A program made the position numbers and the translations under genes. A stretch of 64,000 bases of DNA from positions 8,285,630 through 8,349,629 of the forward strand of contig CM039137.1 in assembly GCA_022036555.1 (NCBI GenBank). The letters are read 5' to 3'. The stretch is from Microstegium vimineum (Eukaryota > Streptophyta > Magnoliopsida > Poales > Poaceae). Below, in pieces: positions 46,073 to 57,537 of this stretch. Under the pieces are notes generated by a model. The model made no database searches, had not been told where the DNA came from, and worked only from the letters and a program-made list of their open reading frames with translations. Numbering within the stretch: the stretch's first letter is position 1; each line of letters starts with the position of its first letter.

Positions 46073-48899
46073 ATGGATAACTTAGTCACCCTGTATCATG
46101 GAGGAACTATGGAGGAAGAGGGAGATGGTTTTGGTAATATCAGTTTAGTTGGAATGCAAAGGGTGCCTCTGATGTTCGATGAGCGACCGTTGTTTTCGGA
46201 GTTGTTTGATAGGGCTCGTGATGAGCTTCAGTGCAATTCCATTGAAAATGTCATCTCAGTTGAGGGGGTAGCTCACTATGGTAAATCAGGCAAAATTTTT
46301 AGGTGGTTGTTCCCAATCTCATCCGAGGCTCAGTGGGAGACATATCTCAAAACTGTGATGAAGAGTGAATTTCAATGTTTGGATTTGGTTGTGCGGAAGC
46401 TCTCCAATGATCCCACATCTCTTGGTCATTCATCCCCTACTGGGCATTCATCCCCTCACGGCTTTTCACCACCACAATACGATCCTTTACCATTTGACCC
46501 TCCGTTACCCAATCGAGAGGTGCATGTGGAAGATGTGGTTGTGATGTCCGATGCGCAATCCGCCCCAAATGAGGTTGTAATCTGCCCTAATGTTGGTGTA
46601 GCTAATGTTGCTATGGCCCTTCAGGAGATCCCTTTGACCCAAAATCATCCAAGTAAGTGTTGTAGTAACACTTTACCTTTTCTTATCCATTGTTGCTTGT
46701 AATCTTTTGTTCCAATGATGACATCCTCATTTATGGTTCTAATGTAGGAGACATTCCTGATAATGTTATGTGTCCTCATGTGCCTTCATCAGCCACCGTG
46801 GTACATACAGGCTTCGCATCTAACAGTGTTGATGTTCAGATTGATGATGGAGAGGAGCCTTATGGGACCGCAAGAGCTGTTCGTTCCGATGATGAACGTC
46901 CTGTGGCTGCATTGAGTGAACAAGAGATTGAGCTCATGAGGCAGTGTCGTCCCGATATTGATCCACTAGTGCATAAATTTAGCAATCTCAGACGCTCTCA
47001 TGGTGCTTATGCAATAGCAAAAGAAGAAGAGTTGCTAGAGGCCCCTGATGATGGGAAAAGCATAGAAATTTTCAAGGGCATGATCTTCAAAGACTTGCCA
47101 ACATTGAGAAAGTGGTTATATGAGTATTCTGTGAAACGTAAAAGGCTGTTCAAGGTGCAACATTATTATGTGGAGCGCCGTTACACAGTGGTATGTCAGA
47201 AAAATGATTGCAATTGAAGGGTATGCGCGAGGAAATAGAAGGACAATGAAAAATTCAAGATCACCAAAATTGTAGGTCCACATACTTGTGTAACGACGGA
47301 TCTAAAAGAGAAGCATCGACAGTTGACCTCTACCCTTATTGCTAGAAAATTTTACACAACACTGCAGAAACAGCCTAATTTGAGAGTGAAGGCGCTCATG
47401 GACCTAGCTGAGAAGCATTTTCATTATGAGGTGAGCTATGGCAAAGCATGGAGGGCAAAGCAACGTGCCTGGAAGATGATATATGGTGATTGGGAGGAGG
47501 GGTACGAGAAGTTGTCTGCATTGTTCAATGCAATCAAGGTAGCTAATCCGGGCATGCATTACGAGTACATCCCAAAACCAAATGAATGGAAGGATGACAG
47601 AGAGATATTCTTCCGTGCATTTTGGTGCTTTCCTCAGTGTGTCCAAGCCTTTAGGCATTGTCGTCCTGTGTTGTCCATTGACGGTACTTTTCTTCTTGGC
47701 AAGTACGTGGGCACAATGTTGATAGCCATTGGTTGTGACGCGGACAATGCATTGGTTTCATTAGCATTCGCTTTGGTAGAGAGGGAGAACAAAGACAGCT
47801 GGGGTTGGTTCTTGTGGTTTGTTCGGATACATGTTGTAGGCCCTGGGAGAGAGGTTGGTGTCATATCTGACAGACACCAGGGCATACTTAGTGTCGTATA
47901 GGAGCAGATTCCGGGGTATGCACCATTGCATCACCGTTGGTGCACTCGCCACCTTGCAGAGAATTTACTCCGGAAGGACAGTTCAAAGAATTATTAAACA
48001 TGTTCGAGGAGGTTGCTCGCATGCTTGATATTTGCTACTTCGAAGAGAAGTTGGAGCTGCTAAAGACAACAACAAATGCAGAAGGTAGGCAGTGGCTACA
48101 TGGTTTGATGAGTCAAAAAGATAAATGGTCAAGGGCCTATGATGATGGCGGGTGGAGGTATGAATTTCAAACTAGCAACATGGCCGAGTCATTTAATAGT
48201 GTGCTCAAGGGTATACGGGCCATGCCTATCAATGCCATTGTGTCCTTTACTTTCTTTAGGTGTGTTGCATGGTTCAATGACCGACATGCATCAGCAATGG
48301 CACTACAGAGCAAGAATCAGATATGGGCACCTAAATCAAAACACCATCTTGATAGGGCAAAGGAGAAGGCTAGAACACATAAAGTTCATTGCTTTGACCA
48401 TAGCACGGGAAAGTATGAGGTCATAGAAAGGGGTTGGACAACCTCCGATGGTGAGGTTCGGCCTTCAAGGGCTTATATTGTGGTTCTTAGTAATTTCTCA
48501 TGTATGTGTGGGAAACCAAGGCAGTACCACTTTCTATGTTCTCATTATATTGCAGCGGCTCAACATCGTAACTATGCATATGTGAGTAGGATGCCACGGG
48601 AGCTAAGTGTTGACAGCTTTGTACTTACTTGGGCTCCCCGTTTCGAGCCTTACCTAGAGGAGGAGCAGTGGCCACCATACCATGGCCCGAGATACATTGC
48701 GGACCCAGGTGCTCGTTGGGACAAACGTGGAACTAGGAAGAGGACGAGATACAAGATGGTCATGGATCAGGTTTCAGGAAGAACAAGGAGGGGTAGAGCA
48801 ACACTCTTTCTTACTGATCCCGAGCAAAACCAATATAGCAAATGTGGCAGATTTGGGCACAATGCACGTATATGCACTTGGGCGCCTAGCCAGGTGACA

Positions 48900-48951
<52 letters not shown>

Positions 48952-49217
48952 ACACTATTTATAAATGTTTACTCTTTGTTTGCTTTCTAATATTTATGCA
49001 TGTAATTTAATTTGTTACTGACAATTTTCTTTTCCTCCAACAGGATGGCGAGTTTCGACCTCCTCGATCAGTACTACGAGGCGAACCACCGAGGACGACG
49101 CATTTCCAAGGGGGAGGTAATAACTGCAGTTTATCTTACTTAAGCATATGAGGTACTTACATTAAAACACGTGTAATGGTTGCAGGTGTTGGCCCCTCTT
49201 CGTCCTCGAACCCATGA
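46073..49217 (+). pseudogene. MURA-type (MULE) transposase, broken
   Basis: Exon 1 is 46073-46652 and exon 2 is 46748-48893, with GT-AG borders and matching phase. A MuDR DNA-binding region lies at about 47070-47215 (FKDLPTLRKWLYEYSVKRKR). The MULE catalytic domain at 47660-47900 includes SIDGTF and ISDRHQ acidic residues. A SWIM zinc finger follows at about 48500-48560 (CMCGKPRQYHFLCSHYI). A zinc knuckle at about 48830 has lost its first Cys (NQYSKCGRFGHNARIC). A TGA at 47215-47217 stands where Trp is expected, a TAG lies at 47899-47901, and a frameshift at about 47977-47990. After 48893 the frame can splice to 49044-49116 and 49186, ending at TGA 49215-49217, overlapping the next gene in another frame. 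Not functional as it stands. Confidence 0.82.
48907..48948. repeat. (AT)n microsatellite in an intron
   Basis: About 21 AT units just after the transposase donor site at 48894. It can be read as Ile/Tyr codons, which artificially extends an open frame. Confidence 0.9.
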
Positions 49218-51678
49218 CAGGTTCCACGAGATGCGGTACGACGAAAGGTACATGCCCTTATTAGAGAGGGCTGGACTAGACGTTGTATCGTATCAGGTTC
49301 GTCGTGGGTTGCCTGTCATCAACCCCGCGGCGATCACAGCTATGGTCGATAGGTATAACCATGTCCAATACTAATTCATTACTACACATTGTTTCTTTGA
49401 AATGTAACTAACATCTTTACTTATCTACCTTCTATAGGTGGAGGCTGGAAACTCATAGTTTCCACCTACCTTGTGGAGAGATGACTATCAGTCTTGAGGA
49501 CATGCAGAAGTGGCTCGGTCTCTCCATTAGAGGTATTCCTGTCATTGGGCACTGCAGGTCTGAAGGTTGGAGGGAGAGAATGGAGGCCTTCCTTGGGAGA
49601 CCACTACCTCCAGAGGCGACGCATTCTCGCGGCACAGGTGTTTCCATTCCTTGGCTCAGGGCTGCCTTTGGTGCGTGTCCGGATGACGCAGACGATGCCA
49701 CAGTTGGATACTACTGCAGAGCTTGGGTGTTGCACTTGTTTGGGTGTGTTCTCTTCCCTGACGTGACAGGAGACACAGCGTCATGGATGTACCTCCCTTG
49801 CTTGGGTAATTGGGACACTGCAGGCACATACAGTTGGGGTTCTGCAGTATTGGCGTTCCTGTATCGCCACCTTTGCGAGGCTTGTCGACGAGGTGCGAAG
49901 ACCGCTTCCATTGGGGGTTGTGTGTACCTTCTTCAGTTGTGGATGTGGTCTCGTATACCGGTTGGTCGGCCCACACTTCATACTCCTCAGCCTTGGTTCG
50001 TGGTAAACAACCCTCGCCGTCTTCCTACATATGCACATCTATACGACCAGGTGACGGCCCCCTACTCGAGGACAGAACGTGCGTACCTTCAGTACGCCAA
50101 CGAGCTGGATGGTCTTACAGCTTCGATGGTGAGTTCATTGCATATTGTTATTTATTCATTCTTATACCTTATGATTGTTGCAACTTATGCCCTTCAATTG
50201 CTCTTTTTAGGTCACTTAGGAGCCGTACAAGGAACTAAGTATGGAACAGTTTGGCTTGAGCAACATGTGTGGCGCGGACGAGGACCTGTACATGATGATA
50301 TGTCCGCTCATATGCTTCTATGTTGTTGAATACCACCTTCCTCAGAGAGTGGCACGACAGTTTGGCAAGGCTCAGGAGTGGTCAGTCCCGCCGTATTCGA
50401 CTTCCATAGAGCTGCACAAGTAAGTACCACCTTTCTCAGAGAGTGACATAGTTGATCATTTAGTTGACATAGTCCATGTAGTTGTTCTAGTTGACATAGT
50501 GCCTGTAGTTGATTTAGTTATTCTAGTTGACATAGTTATACCTATCGACCATTTAGTCCATTTAGTTGATGTAGTGTATCTAGTCCATTTAGTTGATTTA
50601 GTTGATGTAGTTTCCATAGTGTATTTGATGTAGTTGATGTAGTTGACATAGTGCACATGTTTCAGGATTGATCGTCAAAAACAGAAAAAGACGGTGGAGT
50701 TTGAGGCGCTACACCGTGTGCACATGGATGCTTGGGACGATCAATATGACAATGTGTATGAAAACGAGACGCCACACAACGACTACAACTTTCGTCAATA
50801 CCTAACTTGGTACCGGACAGTGACACGAACAAAGTTGAAGACTCAATGGACAAATACAGACTACGCAGACATTGATTCTTCAGATGACGAAGACACGTCC
50901 TATGATCTTGAAGCAAGACATGGGACGATTGTCGAGGCTGCACCTGTCTTGGATCGAGTGGTAAGTGATCTTAAAAAATCTATGTAATTTTTTCATGGCA
51001 ATGTGTTGTATATGACTACCATTATGACTATAATTTGTCTCTTTTTGCAGGGCAACGCGCTAAAACAGTCTGTAGTGGAAATTGAACGGTTTCCAAGGAC
51101 AAACGTGGACGAGGCTACGCTCAACAACTTTCTAGGAGTAAGTATTCATCAACACAACGACTATCTCATCGACAATGCATATATTACAATGCTTAATATG
51201 CTCATGTTGTTATCATAGAGGCTAGCACGTAGATTGTGTCGAGTTGCGGCTCGTTGTGGTTGCGGGACTAGCGCGGCGATGGAGTATGTAGCGAGTCCAC
51301 AGAGAACACAGAGGGAGAGAACTATAGGACTCGGTACTTCTTCTCATAGAGGTAAACTTTCATTATATGTCGTCTAGTTAAGTGTCTTTCTTTCATACAC
51401 ACAAATGTACTTATATGCACATTTAATTGATACGTGATATTGTAGGTTACGGCGGACAGAGCTCCTCTCATGGTACTCAAGATACTTTCCAAGGTGACGC
51501 CACAGAGGACGACGAGGACGACGACGGATATCAGGAACTTGGACCGTCCCAGCTAGATGATGCTCCTTTGACTCAGTCTTTGCAGCCTATAGGAACTAGG
51601 AGACGAGGTCCGCCAGTTCATTACACTCCAGGCACCGACGCTTTTGGTAAGGGTAAGGGTAAGTCTAGGAGGCAGTGA
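49045..51678 (+). pseudogene. Plant mobile domain (aminotransferase-like) gene of the Mutator-like element, one premature stop
   Basis: Eight exons with consistent phase: 49045-49116, 49186-49352, 49438-50128, 50211-50419, 50666-50960, 51051-51137, 51219-51351 and 51446-51678, summing to 629 codons. It starts MASFDLLDQYYEANHRGRR. The plant mobile domain spans roughly residues 25-300, with RAGLDVVSYQ, EDMQKWLGLSIRGIPV, CRAWVLHLFGCVLF and GGCVYLLQLWMWSRIP. A charged middle and an acidic, Gly/Lys-rich tail (EDDEDDDGY, GKGKGKSRRQ) follow. Codon 313 is TAG (50217-50219), where Trp is likely; otherwise the frame is open. The same domain occurs in host MAIN/MAIL proteins that help keep transposons silent and in transposon copies (family knowledge). 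Calling it a pseudogene rests on that single stop. Confidence 0.83.
50455..50660. repeat. TAGTTGACATAGT-type degenerate repeat in an intron
   Basis: Many variants of TAGTTGA(C/T)(A/G)TAGT and CATTTAGTCCATTTAG fill the intron between 50419 and 50666. A similar TATGGAC/ATTTGGATTGTATGG array follows the gene at 51715-51880. Confidence 0.7.
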
Positions 51679-52058
51679 CGATGTGGAGTTGAGCTAGTGG
51701 TTCACTACTAGCATGTATGGACGTTTCGAGTATTTGTGATTGTCTTGTGCTATTTGAATTGTATGGACTTTATGGACCATTTGGATTGTATGGACATTAT
51801 GGATTATTCGTATTGTGTGATGATGGTGAACTATATGGTTGTCTTGTGCTATTTGGATGAATATATGTTGGATCATATGATGTTGTCTCTATTTGTCATT
51901 GTGGATGCTCCATATACAAGCGAAATTCTGGCGAATTTTTTCCGCGAAATTCTGGCGAATATAGTTGATAACCTAATTCCCTAAACTTAAAGTGCGGTAC
52001 ATGATAACACAACTAAAGTTTAACAATACATGCCGTTATTCATGGATAAAACATAGAA

Positions 52059-52739
52059 CTACTGAGTGCAACGATACCACTTTCCCTTCCTCATCGCATC
52101 GGGATTCTCCTCCATCGCTGTCTTCGCACGGCGGGCGCGCTCAACCTTCTTGTCCCTCTCCTCCCTGTAGGCTGCACCTCTTCTCTCTTTCTCCTCTTTC
52201 TTGTGCTCCTTCTCAGCTGCCTCCTCTTTCAGTATCTTCTCATAGGCCACTCGACGCTCCGCGTCCCAGTCCTTTATACCTTGCAGAAGACGTTTGTCGG
52301 ACTCCTTGATCTCAGTGTGGATCCACTGCTCAAAGTCACAGAGCGGTGGAGGGGTCTGTAAATCATGCAGAAGTTAGGCACACAAAATAAAATAATTATT
52401 TAATATGATATAAATCGATTTCTGTATAAGAGTAGATTCTCACCATTAAGTTAGTACGACGCTGAGCAAGTGTAGGCTGAAAAGCATAATTTGAACACAT
52501 CCAATATCTCTGCCTATAGGTTTCATGATCCTCAGAAATCTCTACCTCGCAAGGATCACCGCAAAAGCACATTGGAACCAGAACACCACTGGGCAGAGGC
52601 TTTGGATCGAATGCAATGCCGGTCAACGGGCCCTTCCTACAAATGAAAAAAAAATCGTTCTAGTAACCGAAACAATTAGAACAAAAAATAAACCTAGCAG
52701 AGAATACCTTGCTTTACTAGTTTTCCCACGCCTTGACAT
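52059..52739 (-). CDS. GRF-type zinc-finger protein encoded by the Mutator-like element
   Basis: Three exons on the minus strand: 52708-52739, 52444-52636 and 52059-52355, all GT-AG and in phase, giving 173 residues with no stop or frameshift. It starts MSRRGKTSKAR. A Cys cluster at residues 34-58 (PMCFCGDPCE ... RYWMCSN) fits a GRF-like zinc finger, a nucleic-acid binding fold. After residue 75 comes PPPLCDFEQWI, then a Lys/Glu/Arg-rich probable coiled coil (about 105-165) ending RKGKWYRCTQ. It converges with the plus-strand mobile-domain gene, and its stop lies 380 bp from that gene's end. Its function in transposition is unknown. It is the only gene of the element that looks intact here. 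Confidence 0.8.
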
Positions 52740-53030
52740 CCTATGGTTGCAAAATGCAAATAACAAATCAATAATCGTCCCAAACCCTAAGTCAAAATCT
52801 AACTAGGGTTTCAAAATACACCTAATATAGACCGAATCGATGCGTAAAAAATGAGGAGGGGAAGAAGGATACCTTGGTCTCGAAGATCGGTGGATCAAAT
52901 CCAAGTTTCCAAGGTCCAAAATGTCGATTCAAAGAGGTTAGGTGGGTGGAGGAGAGGAAAAACCCGAGAGCAAGGAAGAACAAATGGATGAAGCCTCGGG
53001 TGGGTGGGAAAGCTGGCTGGAATATAAGGA

Positions 53031-53281
53031 ACCGAGCTCGGCGTCGTGCCGTGTGGCGCCGAGCTCGGCGCCGTGCCCTCTGGCGCCGAGCCAACTGCCA
53101 CGTCGGATGCCCAGCTGGATGCGGGCTCAACGCTCGGCGCCGTGGGGCATGACGCCGAGATGTGTTACTTCGGCGCCATGGGCCACGGCGCCGACCCCCT
53201 GAGTTTAAAACCGGAAATAGTTTCTCCAGTTGTCTAAATGTGAAAATAGTTAAAAAAGATCAAATTATGAAAAATTGGGGC
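53031..53281. repeat. Right terminal inverted repeat of the Mutator-like element
   Basis: Inverse of 45183-45418, ending AAAAATTGGGGC at 53281. The inner edge adds a further GGCGCCGAG-type copy. Its outer end is 8 bp from the CCD8 TATA box. Confidence 0.9.
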
Positions 53282-53288
53282 ACGCGGC

Positions 53289-53299
53289 TATATATATAT
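53289..53299 (+). promoter_or_regulatory. TATA box of CCD8
   Basis: TATATATATAT lies 162-172 bp before the CCD8 start codon, with a leader of normal length for a start site 25-35 bp downstream. It is the first host sequence after the inserted Mutator-like element. Confidence 0.6.
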
Positions 53300-53460
53300 G
53301 GCCTTGACCTGGGCACGAACTCGTCCCAAATCAAACCAGATCGTACCAGTACACACTACACTCTCGGCTACTGCTACCCGGCCCGGCCTCTCCTTTGCTT
53401 CTTGTTAGCTCCAAAACCCCGCCCGCCTGGTACTGCAACCCTAGAGCTAGCATTTTCGTC

Positions 53461-56400
53461 ATGTCTCCCACTATGGCTTCGTCGTTCTGCGTATTTGCAG
53501 CGATGTCTGGCGCCACCGGCAGGCCGTCGTCGTCGGCCGGTGGCTCGGCGGCGGCGGTGCCGGGCCGTCTGTCCACTGCTACACAGGGGGGCAAGGGAAA
53601 GCGGGCCGTGGTGCCGCCTCTCGCGGCTAGCAGCGTCGTGACGGAGACGCCGACGCCGGCCGTAGTAGCTCCGGCCCCGCCGGCTCGGCCCGTCGTCGAC
53701 GCCCCGCGGCGCCGTGGGGGCCGCGGCGGCGGCACCGGCGAGCACGCGGCGTGGAAGAGCGTCCGGCAGGAGAGGTGGGAGGGTGCGCTGGAGCTGGACG
53801 GAGAGTTGCCGCTCTGGCTGGTGAGTACCACTTACGCATGCACTACGTACTATTCATTTGGCTGTGGTTGATCGATCTCTGGCTTTTGTTTTCCGATCGA
53901 AAGAGTTGATCGATATGACTTTTTTTTCCTTTGTACAAACTAGTAGTTCTTTTGATGATTCTTGAAGTGACCATGCATGACCTCTCCCATTTTATAACAT
54001 TTTTGCCAGTGTTCTAAGCTAAGGTTAGCCATGCTTTTTCTTAGAGAATCTGAATCTTTTCCGTTGCTTTGGTCCAACTCCAAGACTCCGCTCCGTGTAT
54101 CTACAGATTGACACTTTTTTCAGATCACCTCTAATATATTTATGCAGGCAAAGGTGGTAAGCACATCTTCCTCTACCAAAAAAGAAAGAAAAAACAGTTT
54201 GTTAACAATAACATACGAAAGGTCTGGAGTTAGCATAAGCACTTTTAGACCAGATCATATATTGCTTAATAATAACATTTTTTTGAATCAACCTGACCTG
54301 TTTTTATCATAGAAGCATCCACACAAAACACCACACACCTGTGCACAGAAAGCTAAACCAAAACACATATATACGCAGCAAAGTATTTTAGGGTACGTCT
54401 TCTTTTTTAGCAGAGAATATGTAACCTAGCAGCAGGGCAGGAACAGTGATGTTAGGGCAAACTGTTAGTTTTCGTTGGATCAGCTGTTGGAGAAGCACTT
54501 GGCCATGTATTAATTAGCTGTACTGATCATACCGATGAACAACCCGAGGGCGACACGCTGACTTACCCTACTTGGCCTATATCGAAAAGGAGAGCGAGAG
54601 CGGTGGCATTTTGGCACTCTCACGATGCTTGCGGGGAACAAGACATATATAACAAGATTCTCTGTTGTTTTACTCATGGCAGCGGCGACAATGGAGTCGC
54701 TGTCTTGCTGTGATCATTGCAGTCTATATTTGTTTGCTCTCTCTCCCCTGCAACATACTTTGAGAAAAGGGCAGCCACACTTTGTTGCTGTCCCCTAGCT
54801 AATCACAACACCGATCCACCGCCGGTGATGAGCGATCGAGACCACTGTTCGTCCTAATTTGTTTCTTTTTCCTAGGATTCCATTTGACTCTACGTGCGTG
54901 TGCTATTCTGAAAGTGACCTGCAGAAATGAAAGCCGGTGTACGTACGCGCAATATAATACTGCCCTGCTAGTCGATCTTTTCGCTCGTACTACTATATGA
55001 TAGGCTGTGCGCATATATTGTACTAATCGTCGGTCTAATTGTTTGGCTAAGCTAGTTTAACTATGTGAACAAACCTTTATGGTGAGTTGGTGACGATCGA
55101 GAGCTAGCGCTAGCTCATCATGATCAGCCAAATTAAACATCGACCGATATGGATTTTCTGCCGCGCGCAGGAAATATATAATTGATCTATCGACTAATTA
55201 TAATATTCCGTGATGAATGCATTAATTAATCGCAGGATGGCACGTACCTGAGGAACGGGCCGGGCCTGTGGAACCTGGGCGACTACGGCTTCCGGCACCT
55301 GTTCGACGGCTACGCGACGCTGGTCCGCGTCTCGTTCCGCAACGGGCACGCGGTGGGCGCGCACCGGCAGATCGAGTCGGAGGCGTACAAGGCGGCGCGC
55401 GCGCACGGCAAGGTGTGCTACCGCGAGTTCTCGGAGGTGCCCAAGGCGGAGGGGGGCTTGCTGTCGCGCGTGGGCCAGCTCGCCACCCTCTTCTCGGGCT
55501 CCTCGCTCACCGACAACTCCAACACGGGCGTCGTGAGGCTCGGCGACGGCCGCGTGCTGTGCCTGACGGAGACCATCAAGGGCTCCATCGTGGTCGACCC
55601 GGACACGCTGGACACCGTCGGCAAGTTCGAGTTCACGGACAGGCTGGGGGGACTCATCCACTCGGCGCACCCCATCGTGACGGACACCGAGTTCTGGACG
55701 CTGATCCCGGACCTCATCCGCCCGGGCTACTCCGTGGTGCGGATGGACGCCGGGACCAACGAGCGGCGGTTCGTCGGCAGGGTGGACTGCCGCGGCGGGC
55801 CGGCTCCCGGGTGGGTGCACTCGTTCCCCGTCACCGACCACTACGTGGTCGTGCCGGAGATGCCGCTCCGGTACTGCGCCAGGAACCTCCTCCGCGCGGA
55901 GCCCACGCCGCTGTACAAGTTCGAGTGGCACCTCGAGTCCGGCAGCTACATGCATGTCATGTGCAAGGCCAGCGGCAGGGTCGTGGCCAGCGTCGAGGTG
56001 CCGCCGTTCGTCACGTTCCACTTCATCAACGCGTACGAGGAGAAGGACGACGAGGGACGCGTCACGGCGATCGTCGCCGACTGCTGCGAGCACAACGCCA
56101 ACACCTCCATCCTCGACAAGCTCCGGCTCCAGAACCTACGGTCGTCCACCGGCCAGGACGTCCTCCCAGACGCCAGGGTGGGCCGGTTCAGGATCCCGCT
56201 GGACGGCAGCCCGTTCGGCGAGCTGGAGTCGGCGCTGGACGCGGACCAGCACGGGCGCGGGATGGACATGTGCAGCATCAACCCGGCCCACCTCGGCAAG
56301 AAGTACCGGTACGTCTACGCCTGCGGCGCCCAGCGGCCGTGCAACTTCCCCAACACCCTCACCAAGATCGACCTGGTGGAGAAGACGGCCAAGAACTGGT

Positions 56401-56732
56401 ACGAGGAGGGTGCTGTGCCGTCGGAGCCCTACTTCGTGCCGCGCCCCGGCGCCGTTGATGAGGACGACGGTTAGTAGCTGCTAGTGTTTCAATCGCCACC
56501 GGCTCTTTTTTACATCCACTGCATGCAATGCGTCCCTAATTGACAACATTGTTTGGAAAACTAAACTTTGGCAGGCGTTGCGATTTCGATGGTGAGCGCC
56601 AAGGACGGATCGGCCTACGCGTTGGTGCTGGACGCCAAGACTTTCCAGGAGATCGCGCGGGCCAAGTTCCCGTACGCGATGCCCTACGGCCTGCACTGCT
56701 GCTGGGTGCCTAGGACCTCATCAGACGCGTAG
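53461..56732 (+). CDS. CCD8: Carotenoid cleavage dioxygenase 8 (carlactone synthase)
   Basis: CCD8 is a plastid non-haem iron dioxygenase that converts the CCD7 product 9-cis-beta-apo-10'-carotenal to carlactone, the strigolactone precursor; its loss increases branching (family knowledge). Exons are 53461-53820, 55236-56469 and 56575-56732, in phase, giving 583 residues, close to the usual 550-590. Residues 1 to about 60 are Ala/Ser/Arg-rich with few acids, a plastid transit peptide. The core begins WKSVRQERWEGAL and runs through DGTYLRNGPGLWNLGDYGFR and ETIKGSIVVDP. Iron-ligand histidines expected for the family are at H265 (HSAHP), H315 (GWVHSF), H382 (TFHFINAYEE) and H572 (YGLHCCW). No disruption is present. 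The first ATG was chosen, as it gives the transit peptide. A Mutator-like element ends 180 bp upstream of the start codon. Confidence 0.96.
53821..55235 (+). other. CCD8 intron 1 (1.4 kb)
   Basis: GTGAGT donor and TAATCGCAG acceptor. AT-rich, without a recognisable transposon. CpG-poor and non-coding; it could hold regulatory sites, but none can be assigned by eye. Confidence 0.7.
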
Positions 56733-57537
56733 CACTAGCAAGCAGATCCATCGACTCTGCTGCTCACATGCATCTCCACAGCCTGACGACTCGCCAAAAA
56801 TGGGCATCATAGCTACAGAAAGATGTCTGCTGGTTTGCTGGCCTTCGATCGGCTCTGAATGGGAAAATGTAAACGTACACGTCGTAGTGATGTATATAAT
56901 ATATACGTGACGCGATACAGGGAATCAACATGATCTTCCCAGCTCAATGTGTGGCTGCTGTAGACCTGTAGTAGTTACACGCCTGTAATCTGTACATAGC
57001 TCATGTGATCGAGCTCATACTGTTGTTGTTCTTATGTAGACATGTAGTGTAGTGTTTTGTACGTTTTTTTAAAAAAAAACTAGTACAGTGATATTCCTTC
57101 GTCGAATATACGGAGTACCTCATATAGTAATATTTCTTTTTTTCCCGAGTTAGCACGAGCCGCCGGCGTGGATGCTTGCATTTCTGGATATTTATTCACT
57201 TTTATCGGTAAACGATCTAGTATAAAAAACAGCAGTGTATTATTCGAAAAAAAAGCAGTGTATTTACGGAATCGCAAAAAGAAAATGTATTTACGGGAAC
57301 TTTATCGACCTCATGAGCTGCTCGCAAAGTATGATATATGTTGCATTTAGATCTTTCAAATTTCTATTTAAAAATATATAAGTTAACATTTGTCAATTCT
57401 CTGTCTAGTGAAACCAAAACCTCAATACTGGATCAGGGGCTGCAGTTTGTCCCTCAAATTGTCCAATTCTTTCCTCACCTGAAATGAGGTTTGTACGTCG
57501 TCAGACATTCAGAACTGAACAGAGCAAAGCGGGGGTG
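56733..57537. other. CCD8 3' UTR and spacer
   Basis: Sequence after the TAG stop with T-rich runs near 57065 and 57135. Nothing else is recognised before the HSP101 fragment. Confidence 0.35.

Larger units (their letters stand above)
45183..53281. mobile_element. 8.1 kb Mutator-like element with three genes
   Basis: Inverted terminal repeats of about 235 bp begin GCCCCAATTTTT at both ends. Inside are, on the plus strand, a MURA-type transposase (46073-49217) and a plant mobile domain gene (49045-51678), and on the minus strand a GRF zinc-finger gene (52059-52739). The 9-bp flanks (GCGCGGGCG and ACGCGGCTA) share only CGCGG, so the target duplication is diverged or the end is off by a base or two. 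Transposase breaks make the copy non-autonomous. It inserted immediately upstream of the CCD8 TATA box. Confidence 0.9.

Noticed and set aside
48893..49010. Transposase reading through the (AT)n tract
   Set aside because: The Ile/Tyr run is a microsatellite beyond a clear donor at 48894 and is not coding.
55268..56458. Open frame of 396 codons overlapping CCD8 exon 2, and a 299-codon frame antisense to it
   Set aside because: Arg/Gly/Ala-rich shadows of the high third-position GC of CCD8.
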